A stretch of DNA of 64,000 bases from Streptomyces sp. NBC_01497 (lineage in GTDB: Bacteria > Actinomycetota > Actinomycetes > Streptomycetales > Streptomycetaceae). Positions within the stretch are counted from its first letter, which is position 1. Every line of letters starts with the position of its first letter. The DNA lies in the NCBI RefSeq assembly GCF_036250695.1, contig NZ_CP109427.1, forward strand, positions 558,001 through 622,000, given 5' to 3'. Positions 41,497-49,649 of this stretch are shown piece after piece. The notes under the pieces are model-generated. The model was not told the DNA's origin. It did no database searches and saw only the letters and a program-made list of their open reading frames with translations. Made by a program: the position numbers and the translations under genes.

Positions 41497-42162
41497 GGCG
41501 TCCGCCTCCGGCTTCGCCGGTGCGGTGCGTTGCGCGTCGGCAGGGCCCGCAGCGCGCAGCGCCGCCCGTCGCGAGAGTCACGCGACGGTGGGGCACCGAC
41601 CGCGCCCGGCTGGACCCGGCCGGTCCGCGTGGGTGCCGGCCACCACGCCGCGCCGGGGGCACGCCGTACGTCACCGATCGTCCGGCCCTACCGGCCGCAT
41701 GCCGCCACGGCATCGCGCCCACCCCCTTCCGCCGGTCCTTCGCGGGGATTTGCGTCCCGGTGCCGAAACGTTCCGACCTCGGGAAACGGGGCTTCGGGCA
41801 GGCCGATGGCCCGCTGCGCGGCACGGTCCGGCCGCCCTCGCTAAGCCCATCCCACTCGGTGACTCAGAGTGGCGACACGGTGAATCCGCCCGTGTGTCTT
41901 CAAGTAAAGGAATGGTCATGCCGGTATAGATATGCCTGTGCTCGCAAGGGATTCCGAAATCCCGGGCGTGCGCAGCTCGCGCACACGACGCCGTCGTACC
42001 GTCCTTCACGCTGCGCCGAACCCTCCGTCCGGTCAGGGATTCGGTTGTGCGGCGCGCCCCTCGCCCACCAGCACACACGACCGTCGGGTTGCGACGGGCC
42101 GGGACGCCCCGGTCCCCCGCCCCGGCGGTCGTAGGTGACAGGCCCACGCAAGGAGAACCCTC
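41497..42162. other. Divergent intergenic region with a palindrome
   Basis: 666 bases without a supported gene. The AT-richer part (41880-41965) contains TATAGAT, a possible -10, and the palindrome at 41948-41963. It should hold the promoters of the permease and the PEP-mutase-family gene. Confidence 0.45.
41948..41963. promoter_or_regulatory. Palindrome GGGATT-CCGA-AATCCC
   Basis: Perfect 6-4-6 inverted repeat in the AT-rich patch 200 bases upstream of the PEP-mutase-family start. Candidate operator; no dedicated regulator gene is next to it. Confidence 0.4.
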
Positions 42163-43029
42163 ATGCGTTACGGAAGTACGCTGCGAGACCAGGTCCGTTC
42201 GCCTGGAACGACTCCGCTCATCGGCATCTACGACATGTACTCGGCGTCGCTCGCCGCCCAGCACTACGACGGTTTCTTCGTGTCCGGGTTCGGGTTCGCC
42301 GCGTCCCACTACGGCCTCCCGGACATCGGCTTCATCGCCTGGCCGGACATGGCCGCGTTCGTGGAACGGCTCCGTCTGGCCTTCCCCGAGCACCACTTGC
42401 TCGTCGACATCGACGACGGCTACGTGGACCCCGAGGTCGCGTGCCACATGGTGCAGAGACTGGAGCGGATCGGGGCGTCCGGAGTCATCCTGGAGGACCA
42501 GAAGCGCCCCCGTCGGTGCGGCCACGCGGACGGCAAGCTCGTCCTGCCGCTCGACGAGTACCTGGAGAAACTGAACCTCGTACTGGCGAGCAGGCAGGAC
42601 ATGGTGGTGGTGGCACGCACCGATGCCACCGAGGAGGACGAGATCCTGCGCAGGGCGCAGGCCCTCGCGGAGACCGACGCGGACGTGATCCTCGTGGACG
42701 GCGTGCGCAGCGTCGAGTGGATTCGCCGTATCCGCAAGGTGATCGGTGACAAGCCGCTCCTGTTCAACCAGATCGCGGGCGGGAAGTCCCCCCGGCTTTC
42801 CCTGTCCGAACTGACCGACCTGGAATGCCAGGTGGCCATCTACAGCACACCGTGCCTCTTCGCCGCGCACACCGCCATCGACACGGCACTCGGCGAACTC
42901 AAGAAGGCCGACGGCCGGCTTCCCGAGTTCTCGGTGCCGGGATCGGTGGGCGTGCGCACCGCGACGGAGTTGCTGGAGAAGAACATCAGCCGGCATCACG
43001 TGGCCGAGCCGCAACTCGCCTCCTCCTGA
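42163..43029 (+). CDS. Isocitrate lyase/PEP mutase-superfamily enzyme
   Basis: The 288-residue TIM barrel has the superfamily elements GIYDMYSASLAA, VDIDDGY (Asp82, Asp84, Asp85; Mg site), and ILEDQKRPRRCGH (Cys119). The gating-loop cysteine (RCGH, compare KKCGH in isocitrate lyase) points to a lyase rather than a PEP mutase, for example a 2-methylisocitrate lyase-like or oxaloacetate-type C-C lyase. ATG 42163 follows AAGGAGAACC. It is monocistronic, with a strong terminator downstream. The acid substrate cannot be read. Confidence 0.88.
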   Translation: MRYGSTLRDQVRSPGTTPLIGIYDMYSASLAAQHYDGFFVSGFGFAASHYGLPDIGFIAWPDMAAFVERLRLAFPEHHLLVDIDDGYVDPEVACHMVQRLERIGASGVILEDQKRPRRCGHADGKLVLPLDEYLEKLNLVLASRQDMVVVARTDATEEDEILRRAQALAETDADVILVDGVRSVEWIRRIRKVIGDKPLLFNQIAGGKSPRLSLSELTDLECQVAIYSTPCLFAAHTAIDTALGELKKADGRLPEFSVPGSVGVRTATELLEKNISRHHVAEPQLASS

Positions 43030-43035
43030 CCGGCA

Positions 43036-43089
43036 GGGCGGCGGCTGTCGGACACCACCCGTGTTCGTGGCGCCCGACGGCCGCCGCCC
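43036..43089 (+). terminator. Terminator of the PEP-mutase-family gene
   Basis: A 16-bp stem (43036-43051 with 43074-43089, one G-U pair) starting GGGCGGCGGC encloses a 22-base loop, 7 bases after the stop. Confidence 0.7.
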
Positions 43090-43158
43090 GGTGACGAGTT
43101 GGACCGCAAGGACACGACGAACGGAAAAGATCACCCCCCGAGCGACTGGAGTCGCGGC

Positions 43159-43629
43159 ATGGCAATCACCTCGTCCACAGCGCGCACCACCCTGGCGGTC
43201 GCCCTGACCGTGCTGTGCGGAGGGCAGTTGGCCACGGGCACGGCACGGGCCGACGGGCAGGAGACGGGTACGCCGACGTACGGACTCTCCCTGATCAGCA
43301 TCGACAACTCCGGCGCCGACTCATGGCTTGAGGTGGACAGGACACTGAACGTGCTGGGCCCCCTGAGCAAGGGCACAGCGGGCAGCGACCACGACGGAGG
43401 CGGGGGCGCAGTGGAGCAGTACGTGTCGGGCTCCTCGACAGTGGGTCTGCAGGCCGCGCCGCAACACCGGGACGGGGACGAGGAGGAGGGCGAGCAGGCG
43501 GATTCGGCGGCGTGCGGAGGCGACGATCCCGAAGGGGATGCCGACCACGACACCCCGGCGCCCAGGCGGCACTCCGGCGCGTGCGGCCCCGCCCAGGCGG
43601 CTTCCGCGCCTCGGAACGCACAGGAGTGA
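43159..43629 (+). CDS. Hypothetical secreted protein, possibly degenerate
   Basis: From ATG 43159 the frame begins with a credible signal peptide (TTLAVALTVLCGGQLATGTARADG) and then a plausible mature start (GTPTYGLSLISIDNSGADSWLEVD). After about residue 75 it turns into acidic low-complexity sequence (GDEDEEEGEQADSAACGGDDPEGDADHD) with no structure I recognise. Third-position G/C stays high throughout, so it may be real, or a fused remnant. The ribosome binding site (GGAG 9 bases upstream) is weak. I do not recognise a family. Confidence 0.4.
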   Translation: MAITSSTARTTLAVALTVLCGGQLATGTARADGQETGTPTYGLSLISIDNSGADSWLEVDRTLNVLGPLSKGTAGSDHDGGGGAVEQYVSGSSTVGLQAAPQHRDGDEEEGEQADSAACGGDDPEGDADHDTPAPRRHSGACGPAQAASAPRNAQE

Positions 43630-44240
43630 AGTCCGTTCCCGATCAACGGCGGTACGGTGCCGGGCCGCGTGGTCCGGTGGATTCCGGCAGCGGTCGTCGC
43701 GATCGCTCCCGGGCGCCGGCACCCTCGGCGCTCGGACCCGGACGCTGTAGACGCCACGTCGACAGCGGCGGCGGGGCCACTGCTCGCTCGCTGCGGCCGC
43801 CCGAGATCCCCTGCGCGTCGACATCCACTCCGCGCACCGATCCCCCTCGCCATCGGCCCGGCGCTCGGTCCCGGGCACCAAGGGAACAGAGGTCGGCGCC
43901 AAGAACCACCCGCGGACCCGCCGCCCGATGAGCGGCGGCAGGACGTCCTGGACGAGGACGTGGTCCGGGGCTCCCCGCTGAAGCAGCACGCCGACCTCAA
44001 CTGCCCGGCCCGCAACAGCTTCGCCGCCCGCCCGGCACGCGAGGACCCGTGCCACCTGCGTGGTCCGTCGACCGTCCGGCTCGACGAGGAGGACGAGGCC
44101 TCCGTCGCATGACGCGGCGTCAGGGCACACATCGGTCGTGCTCCCTGGGCGATGCCGCTTCCGGGGTGGGTGCCCGCCCGGGGCAGGGGCCCGGCGATCT
44201 GCGGCTACGCCGCGTGGGCGCGAGCGACACGAGCGATGCC
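43630..44240. other. Poorly coding region
   Basis: No convincing gene. The stretch 43933-44112 on the plus strand keeps strong third-position G/C (reading DVLDEDVVRG...NSFAARPA...STVRLDEEDEASVA to a TGA) and could be the 3' end of a decayed gene, but the frame before it does not have this bias. I recognise no family. Confidence 0.4.
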
Positions 44241-44280
44241 GCGGGCAGGCGGCGGGGCCCGAGGGCCCCCGGCTGCCCGC
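44241..44280 (-). terminator. Nested hairpin after the TetR gene
   Basis: GCGGGCAG (44241-44248) pairs with CTGCCCGC (44273-44280), and a second stem GGGGCCC/GGGCCCC is nested inside. It lies 17 bases past the minus-strand TetR stop. Confidence 0.65.
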
Positions 44281-44296
44281 CCGCCGGGGCGGCGTG

Positions 44297-44875
44297 TCAG
44301 ACCACGGCGAGCCGGTCCACGAGCAGCTCCACCCTCTGTGCGGCGTCCTCCGGGAGCAGCCGTCCCGCTCGCGTCAGGGTGGCCAGTCCGTGCAGGGCCG
44401 CCCAGAACACCTCGGTGAACAGCCCGGGGTGGACGCCGTCCCCGGCGACCTCGCCCAGGCTCTCCAGCAGCGCGGCGAAGGCGTCCTTGAGAGGCTCCGG
44501 CGTGTCCTCCCGCGCGAACGCCAGGCCGCCGTCGAGCTGGAACAAGGCGTCGTAGGCCGCCGGGTTGCGGGCGGCGAAGTCGAGGTAGGCGCGCGCGAGA
44601 GCGGTGACCCGTTCGCGTGGGGCGTCCGTGCCGGAGGCCGAGGCCCGCACCGCCGCGGCCAGCTCCGCTGCGCCCTGGAGGGCGACAGCGCCGATGATCT
44701 CGCGCTTGCCGCGGAAGTGACTGTAGAGGACGGGCTGGCTGTATTCGATGCGCTCGGCGAGCCGGCGGGTGGTGACCGCGTCCCAGCCACGCTGCTCGGC
44801 GAGTTCGCGGGCTGTCGCCACGATGAGGCGTTCGCGATCCGCCCGTTCGCGCTGCTTGCGTTCCTGTACCGACAT
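44297..44875 (-). CDS. TetR-family transcriptional regulator
   Basis: The 192-residue regulator has a TetR helix-turn-helix at about residues 15-60 (LIVATARELAEQRGWDAVTTRRLAERIEYSQPVLYSHFRGKREIIGAVA) and a helical ligand domain. It is divergent from a DUF1772 membrane gene, and three inverted repeats built on CTAGC lie in the gap, so it most likely represses itself and that gene. The ATG start is well placed. Confidence 0.92.
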   Translation of the reverse strand: MSVQERKQRERADRERLIVATARELAEQRGWDAVTTRRLAERIEYSQPVLYSHFRGKREIIGAVALQGAAELAAAVRASASGTDAPRERVTALARAYLDFAARNPAAYDALFQLDGGLAFAREDTPEPLKDAFAALLESLGEVAGDGVHPGLFTEVFWAALHGLATLTRAGRLLPEDAAQRVELLVDRLAVV

Positions 44876-44883
44876 GATTCGAT

Positions 44884-44898
44884 TCTAGCATCGCTAGA
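44884..44898. promoter_or_regulatory. TetR-type operator 1
   Basis: TCTAGC-ATC-GCTAGA, perfect 6-3-6, located 9 bases upstream of the tetR start, so occupancy would block tetR transcription or translation. Confidence 0.7.
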
Positions 44899-44917
44899 CA
44901 ATCAAGCGGGAGTAGTA

Positions 44918-44948
44918 CTAGCGTTGCCTCATCACCTAGCAACGCTAG
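44918..44948. promoter_or_regulatory. TetR-type operator 2 (overlapping inverted repeats)
   Basis: CTAGCGTTGC (44918-44927) pairs with GCAACGCTAG (44939-44948), perfect 10-bp arms. The right arm also closes a compact CTAGC-AAC-GCTAG palindrome at 44936-44948, of the same type as operator 1. It lies 15 bases upstream of the DUF1772 start. Confidence 0.7.
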
Positions 44949-44962
44949 ATAACGGGGGCATC

Positions 44963-45406
44963 ATGTTCAACGCACTCGAGGTCGTCACCACCGTGATCGT
45001 CGGCGTGATGGTGGGGGTGGAGTTCTCCGTCGCCTTCGTCATCAACCCGATCCTCAACGCGCTCCCCGAGGACAGCGGCCAACTCGGCCACGCCCACGGG
45101 GGCCGGATGCTCGGCGCCGTGATGCCGGTCTGGTACATCGGCTCGCTCGTCCTCGTCGCCATCTGGGCCATCGCCGGATGGCACCACGGCACCGGCCTGG
45201 TCGTCACCGCCGGCGCGCTGCTGGCCCTGACCGTGGTCATGTCGCTCCTGCTGCTCGTCCCGATCAACAACCGGAACAAGACGTGGACCCCGGACAACCG
45301 GCCCGCCGACTGGAAGGAGCAGATGACCCGATGGGACCGCTTCCACTACGTCCGCGTCGCCGCCCTCATCGCCGCCTTCACCCTGCTCGTCGCCGCCCTC
45401 ACCTGA
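44963..45406 (+). CDS. DUF1772-family small membrane protein (anthrone-oxygenase-like)
   Basis: The 147-residue membrane protein has four hydrophobic segments and the family block PINNRNKTW...DWKEQMTRWDRFHYVRVAALI. DUF1772 includes fungal anthrone oxygenases, but most bacterial members are uncharacterised. It is controlled by the divergent TetR and may be in one transcript with the DUF4267-like gene 233 bases downstream. ATG 44963 has GGGGG-type rather than AGGAGG upstream. A role in handling a small hydrophobic or quinone-like compound is a guess. Confidence 0.88.
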   Translation: MFNALEVVTTVIVGVMVGVEFSVAFVINPILNALPEDSGQLGHAHGGRMLGAVMPVWYIGSLVLVAIWAIAGWHHGTGLVVTAGALLALTVVMSLLLLVPINNRNKTWTPDNRPADWKEQMTRWDRFHYVRVAALIAAFTLLVAALT

Positions 45407-45638
45407 GCGCGCGGGCCGGCACGAGGCCGCCGGCAGCACCCTCCCCACCCCCGGGCCGCAACCGGCATACGCAATCCCGGCATTCGGGCATACGGCTGCC
45501 GCTCCGTTCTCTCCATGGCGATCCCGGCAGACCACTCCCCTCGATCAGCCGCGCTCGGCGCGGCCGATCGGGCTCCACACGACTCAGCAAGCTCCACGAA
45601 GCTCACCAGTCCGACGAAGACTCGCAAGGAGAAGAACC

Positions 45639-46064
45639 ATGTCGCTGAAGAAGACCAACACCGTCCTGGCCGCCGCCTTCATCCTCTTCATCCTCTGGTT
45701 CGGGGCGGAGTTCATCCTGAGCCCGGAGACGACGGCGCCGGGCTTCGGCCTGCCGAGCTGGCCGTCCGGCGACGGCGACGGCTTCCTGATCACCAAGGGA
45801 ATCCGCGACGTCGTCCTGGCCCTGGTCCTGGGCATCCTGCTGGTGACGGGGCACCGCCGGGCCCTGGGCTGGGCGCTGCTGGTGGAGGCCCTCGCCGCGT
45901 ACGGCGACATGACCACCGTGCTGGCCCACCACGGCTCCGTGGCCACAGCGCTCGGTGTCCACTGCCTGACCGCGACGCTGATGGTGGTCAACGGCCTGCT
46001 GATAATGCGCGAGACCCGCAAGGTCGCGGCCGCTCCGGCGGCGCCCGCCCCGCAACCCGCCTGA
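45639..46064 (+). CDS. DUF4267-like small membrane protein
   Basis: The 141-residue membrane protein has four helices: LAAAFILFILWFGAEFIL, DVVLALVLGILLVTG, ALGWALLVEALAAYGDMTTVL and LTATLMVVNGLLIM. The motif GIRDVVLALVLGILL fits DUF4267. AAGGAGAAG is at good spacing before ATG 45639. It follows the DUF1772 gene on the same strand and may share its TetR control, although the 233-base gap could hold its own promoter. Confidence 0.85.
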   Translation: MSLKKTNTVLAAAFILFILWFGAEFILSPETTAPGFGLPSWPSGDGDGFLITKGIRDVVLALVLGILLVTGHRRALGWALLVEALAAYGDMTTVLAHHGSVATALGVHCLTATLMVVNGLLIMRETRKVAAAPAAPAPQPA

Positions 46065-46373
46065 CGCCGACTCGGCGTGTCTCGCTATTCGCCTGTCAGT
46101 TGCCTGCGGGGAGAGGCGAGGCGCACCATCTTCCTCAAGTGGGCGCCGGCCCGCTCCTGTTCCCCGGCATGGGCGGCGCGGCCCCTGCCCTGATGCCCAT
46201 CAGCAGATCCAGCCCGACCTGATCATCCCCACCGGCGAGCGCAACGGCCGGACCGGCAGCGTCGCGAGCATCTACCGGGTCACCGGGTCACCCAAGCTCG
46301 CGAGCGAGGCCTGAGGCACCCGAAGCCGACGCCGCCTGAGAACTCCTCACGCAATGAAGCGTTCCGATTCGGG
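46065..46373. other. Intergenic region with a gene remnant
   Basis: Apart from the remnant at 46192-46314 I see no gene. The region separates the DUF4267-like gene from the convergent DUF4265-like gene. Confidence 0.4.
46192..46314 (+). pseudogene. Short C-terminal gene remnant
   Basis: The frame from 46192 reads a folded-looking tail (QQIQPDLIIPTGERNGRTGSV, then ASIYRVTGSPKLASEA, stop) with coding-type third-position bias. There is no start, no ribosome binding site and no coding frame upstream. It looks like the 3' end of a lost gene; family not recognised. Confidence 0.35.
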
Positions 46374-46874
46374 TCAGGAGTCGATCTCCCAGTGGAGAGC
46401 ACTGGCTCGGGCGGGTGCTTCCAGGACCTCCACAAGGGCTGCCGGGTCGGTGCCGGGTGACAGGTCCACCGAGAGGTAGGTGCCCTGAAGCCACTCGTGT
46501 GCCAGGCCAGCAGTTGCGACCTTGTCGTGCAGGAGCTCGTGCAGCTGATCCCGGTCTTGATGCTCCGCGACGAGGGCGACGCGAAGGGTCCGGTGGCCGG
46601 ACTTCTGTACCACCGAGGCGACCAGGTGGTTGCTGTCGATGGTCACTACGTCGCGGTAGCAGATTCCGTAGGTGAAGAAGGGCAGACAGGCCACCTCGAA
46701 CCTGTCAGCGGTGAGCTGGCGGGTCCACAACTGCTCGCGCCAGCCGTCCTGTCGGTCCGACATGTCAGCATGAATCATGTAGTTGGTGGGGCCCCGGCCG
46801 ATGGGGTCCTCATGCGTGATGATGGCGATGGGGTGCCTCCCGAGCCGGATCCCGACCTCAAGATTCCGCATCAT
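46374..46874 (-). CDS. DUF4265-like protein
   Basis: The protein of about 166 residues has the DUF4265 core: WREQLWTRQLTADRFEVACLPFFTYGICYRDVVTID followed by VVQKSGHRTLRVAL and a C-terminal YLSVDLSP segment. The double ATG at 46874/46871 follows AGAGGG; the second ATG is better spaced. Its third positions are less G/C-biased than neighbours. DUF4265 proteins are small and uncharacterised, sometimes next to toxin or secretion genes. Nothing here supports such a role. Confidence 0.75.
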   Translation of the reverse strand: MMRNLEVGIRLGRHPIAIITHEDPIGRGPTNYMIHADMSDRQDGWREQLWTRQLTADRFEVACLPFFTYGICYRDVVTIDSNHLVASVVQKSGHRTLRVALVAEHQDRDQLHELLHDKVATAGLAHEWLQGTYLSVDLSPGTDPAALVEVLEAPARASALHWEIDS

Positions 46875-47049
46875 GCCCTCTGTTGGAACGCGGCGGGCCT
46901 CCTGCGGTCGTCTCAAATGATGATGAGTTCGGGTGACAGGGGCAGCAACAACGCGATGCGCCACTCCCCTTGGAGGCGTCACGGGCAGCAACGCGCCCCT
47001 GGACGCCCCCCGGGCCCAAACAGTCACACAACTAACCACTAAATGTAAA

Positions 47050-47078
47050 TTGACAGGTTAGGTGCGAGCTTCTAGCCT
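47050..47078 (+). promoter_or_regulatory. Sigma-HrdB-type promoter of the DUF427 gene
   Basis: TTGACA (47050-47055), 17 bases, TAGCCT (47073-47078). The -35 is a full consensus and the -10 has the essential TA...T. It lies 57 bases upstream of the DUF427 start, with GGAAGGAGG between. Confidence 0.75.
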
Positions 47079-47134
47079 GGACTCGTGAAGACCGGCGGGC
47101 ACACAGGTTCCGCCCTTCCGGAAGGAGGAACATC

Positions 47135-48001
47135 ATGGGTCTGGCATGGCAGCAGGGTCCTCTTGCGGGGCGGCCGGTCGGCAGGTTCCTGACTCCCGAT
47201 CCCCTGCCGGAGAGGCTGCTCTTCGCGGAGCCCCTGCGCCGGCGCATGCGCGTGAGGTTCGGGGACCGCTGGATCGCCGACAGTGAGGACGTACTCGTCC
47301 TGCACGAGCCGGGCAGATACCCGGTGGCCTACTTCCCACTCGCCGATGTGCGGGAGGGTTCGCTGGAGGAAGCGGGCCGCACCACCGCGCATCGCGAGCT
47401 GGGTGCGACCGCCTGGTACACGGTGCGCGGCGGCGGGCGCGAGGCGGTCCGCGCGGCCTGGCGCCATGCTGAACCGCCGTCCTGGGCGGACGAGTTCGAG
47501 GGGCGCGTGGCATTCGCCTGGCGCGCCGTGGACTCCTTCTACGAGGAGGACGAACGCGTCCATGGACACGCGGCGGACTCCTACCACCGCATCGATATCC
47601 GCGACACGTCGCGTGAACTGGTGGTGGCGGACGGGGACCGCGTGGTGGCACGGTCCCGGCATCCCGTCGTGCTGTACGAGTCCGGCTTCGCACCGCGCTG
47701 GTACGTGCCGCGCGAGGACATCGACGGGAACGCCCTCATCCCGGTCGACGGTAAGACGTTCTGCCCATACAAGGGCGTGGCCGACTACTACGCGATCGGC
47801 GGGACCGCCGGCGCCGCCTGGTCCTGTCGGGACGCCCATGCAGAGGTCGGCCGGGTGTCCTCCATGGTCTCCTTCGAGCCGGACAAGGTCGCCGTGAGTC
47901 TCGATGGCCGGCGCCTCGAACCCGCGCCCGGCCAGAGGGTGATTTCCCATGGCGCGGACCGGGGACTCGATGTACACGAGGCACGCGAACCGTCGACGTG
48001 A
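47135..48001 (+). CDS. Tandem DUF427-domain protein
   Basis: The 288-residue protein holds two DUF427 domains. The first (about residues 35-140) has RVRFGDRWIADSEDVLVLHEPGRYPVAYFP. The second (about 165-270) has ELVVADGDRVVARSRHPVVLYESG, APRWYVPREDI, and the typical CPYKGVADYYAI and WSCRDA blocks. Only the second copy keeps the CPYKG motif; in the first it is replaced by THRELGATAWYTV. DUF427 is small and beta-rich, of unknown function. The ATG follows GGAAGGAGG and a consensus promoter, so it is probably well expressed. Confidence 0.9.
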   Translation: MGLAWQQGPLAGRPVGRFLTPDPLPERLLFAEPLRRRMRVRFGDRWIADSEDVLVLHEPGRYPVAYFPLADVREGSLEEAGRTTAHRELGATAWYTVRGGGREAVRAAWRHAEPPSWADEFEGRVAFAWRAVDSFYEEDERVHGHAADSYHRIDIRDTSRELVVADGDRVVARSRHPVVLYESGFAPRWYVPREDIDGNALIPVDGKTFCPYKGVADYYAIGGTAGAAWSCRDAHAEVGRVSSMVSFEPDKVAVSLDGRRLEPAPGQRVISHGADRGLDVHEAREPST

Positions 48002-48214
48002 GCGGCAGCGCCGGGACGTGCGGCAGGGCCGGACTGGGGCCCGGCCGGGACGCGCTCGCGAGACCTGCGACCTGAGCGGACTGGACGGGTGCGGCATCCG
48101 GGCGACGGCCTGTCCCCCGCGCCGGTGGGGGCGACCGGGCCGCCCGTGCACCGCCGGATCACCGGAAACCGCTGAGCCGAGAGAGTCACGAGAGACAGAG
48201 ATCGAGGACACGTC

Positions 48215-48931
48215 ATGTCACAGGAGCTTCGGGACACCACAGTGCTCGTCATCGGCCGGGGCGGCGGGATCGCCCGGGCGACCGCGCTGGCGGCACGAGC
48301 GGCCGGCGCACGGGTGGTCGTCGCCGGCCGCGATCAGGGGACGCTGTCGGCGGCGTACGACGATCCGGGCATCACGGCGGAGCGCGTGGACGTCACCGAC
48401 GAGGGGTCCGTCGAGGCCCTGGCGGAGCGGCTCGGCGAGGTCGACCACATCGTCTCGACGGCGTCGGCGCGGGCCCGCGGGCTGGTCGGCGACCTCGCCC
48501 AGGACACCGTCCGGCTCTCCTTCGACGTCAAGGTGATCGGTCCGATGCTGCTCGCCAAGCACTTCAAGGGCCGTATTCGCGACGGCGGTTCCCTGACCGT
48601 CCTGTCCGGCTCCTCGGCGCGCAAGCCCGTCCCCGGGATGCTCGCGGTGGCCGCCACGAACGCGGCGGCCGACGCCGTCGTCCAGGCGCTGGCCGTGGAG
48701 CTCGCGCCCGTGCGCGTGAACGCCGTCTCGCCCGGGACCATCGACACCGGTGCGTACGACGCGCTGGGTGAGGAGAAGAAGGCCGGGCTGTTCGCCGACC
48801 GGGCCGCCCGCAACCCGGCACGCCGCATCGGCACCGCGGAGGACGTCGCCGGCGCGGCCCTCTTCGCGATGACGAACACCTTCCTGACGGGCGCCTCGCT
48901 CCCCCTCGACGGCGGTGAACCGCTCGTCTGA
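48215..48931 (+). CDS. SDR-fold protein lacking the catalytic Tyr-x-x-x-Lys
   Basis: The 238-residue protein follows the short-chain dehydrogenase fold: a cofactor turn LVIGRGGGIARAT, DHIVSTASARARG, VLSGSSARKPVPG with the catalytic-Ser region, and ELAPVRVNAVSPGTIDTGAYD. At the place of YxxxK the sequence reads V-A-A-T-N (residues 145-149), so both the proton-donating Tyr and the Lys are gone. The N-terminal glycine motif is also non-standard. It may bind NAD(P) without normal reductase chemistry. It is convergent with a CGNR regulator, separated by a terminator. Confidence 0.85.
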   Translation: MSQELRDTTVLVIGRGGGIARATALAARAAGARVVVAGRDQGTLSAAYDDPGITAERVDVTDEGSVEALAERLGEVDHIVSTASARARGLVGDLAQDTVRLSFDVKVIGPMLLAKHFKGRIRDGGSLTVLSGSSARKPVPGMLAVAATNAAADAVVQALAVELAPVRVNAVSPGTIDTGAYDALGEEKKAGLFADRAARNPARRIGTAEDVAGAALFAMTNTFLTGASLPLDGGEPLV

Positions 48932-48942
48932 GGAGCGAGCGG

Positions 48943-48970
48943 GACGCCGAGGATCGCGGGCCTCGGCGTC
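48943..48970. terminator. Bidirectional terminator between SDR and CGNR genes
   Basis: GACGCCGAGG (48943-48952) pairs perfectly with CCTCGGCGTC (48961-48970) around an 8-base loop, between two convergent stops. Confidence 0.75.
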
Positions 48971-49053
48971 GTCCCGTACCCGTGCGGGCGGGACGAGAGG
49001 CGGATCGTGCCACCCACGGATCGGACGTCCTGAGCAGTCGGCCGTGATGCCGG

Positions 49054-49569
49054 TCAGTCCGCCGCGTTCTCCTTGGCCCGCGCGTAGTGCCTGCGGGCCT
49101 TCATCCTGTTGCCGCACACCGTCATCGAGCACCACCGCGCCTTGTTGGGTTTGCTCCTGTCCAGCAGGAACAGGCGGCAGTCCGGGTTCGCGCAGGGCCG
49201 CAGCCGGCCCGGCTTGGCCCGCTGCAGATGGCCCCAGGCCAGCACCGTCATGACGACCGGCATGCGCGCCTCGGGGGCTTCCAGGCGCCACTCAAGACCC
49301 TCCGCGCCGATGTCGGGCACGCAGGAGGTCGCGGTGAGGAACTTCTGGAGGACGGCGGGCTCCTCCTGCTTTCTGACCACCTTCTGCAGGACGTCCCTGG
49401 CGCGGCGGAGCGTCCGCAGATCGGCACCGGCCGCTTCCAGCCCGTGCTCGTCCAGCCACGCACGGGCACCGTCGTCGTCCGCGAGGAGATCCTGCTGGGC
49501 ACCGTTCACCACGGGGGTGGTGTTGAGCAGTTCGAGCAGCTCGTCCTCGTGGACTTCGTCGATCCTCAT
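49054..49569 (-). CDS. CGNR zinc-finger regulator
   Basis: The 171-residue protein has an N-terminal ABATE-type helical domain and a C-terminal CGNR zinc finger: LRPCANPDCRLFLLDRSKPNKARWCSMTVCGNRMKARRHYAR. Four cysteines (CxxxxC and CxxxxC) bind zinc and CGNR contacts DNA; these are stress-type regulators in actinobacteria. It is convergent with the SDR-like gene, probably its regulatory partner by position. The upstream inverted repeat at 49620-49649 may be its own operator. Confidence 0.9.
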   Translation of the reverse strand: MRIDEVHEDELLELLNTTPVVNGAQQDLLADDDGARAWLDEHGLEAAGADLRTLRRARDVLQKVVRKQEEPAVLQKFLTATSCVPDIGAEGLEWRLEAPEARMPVVMTVLAWGHLQRAKPGRLRPCANPDCRLFLLDRSKPNKARWCSMTVCGNRMKARRHYARAKENAAD

Positions 49570-49619
49570 CGTCTCCCCTTGCTCCCACCGCCGTCACGAC
49601 CAGGGCCGAAACAGTAACC

Positions 49620-49649
49620 CTAACCCATTCAGAATACTGCAAGGGTTAG
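49620..49649. promoter_or_regulatory. Inverted repeat upstream of the CGNR gene
   Basis: CTAACCC (49620-49626) and GGGTTAG (49643-49649): perfect 7-bp arms, 16 bases apart, 50 bases upstream of the CGNR start. The arms flank TATTCT on the minus strand, a possible -10. Candidate autoregulatory operator. Confidence 0.55.

Noticed and set aside
43321..44130. Minus-strand frame with a hydrophobic segment near 43.5 kb as a membrane protein.
   Set aside because: Only one short hydrophobic stretch, Arg-rich elsewhere, and no start signal; it mirrors the plus-strand frame with the signal peptide.
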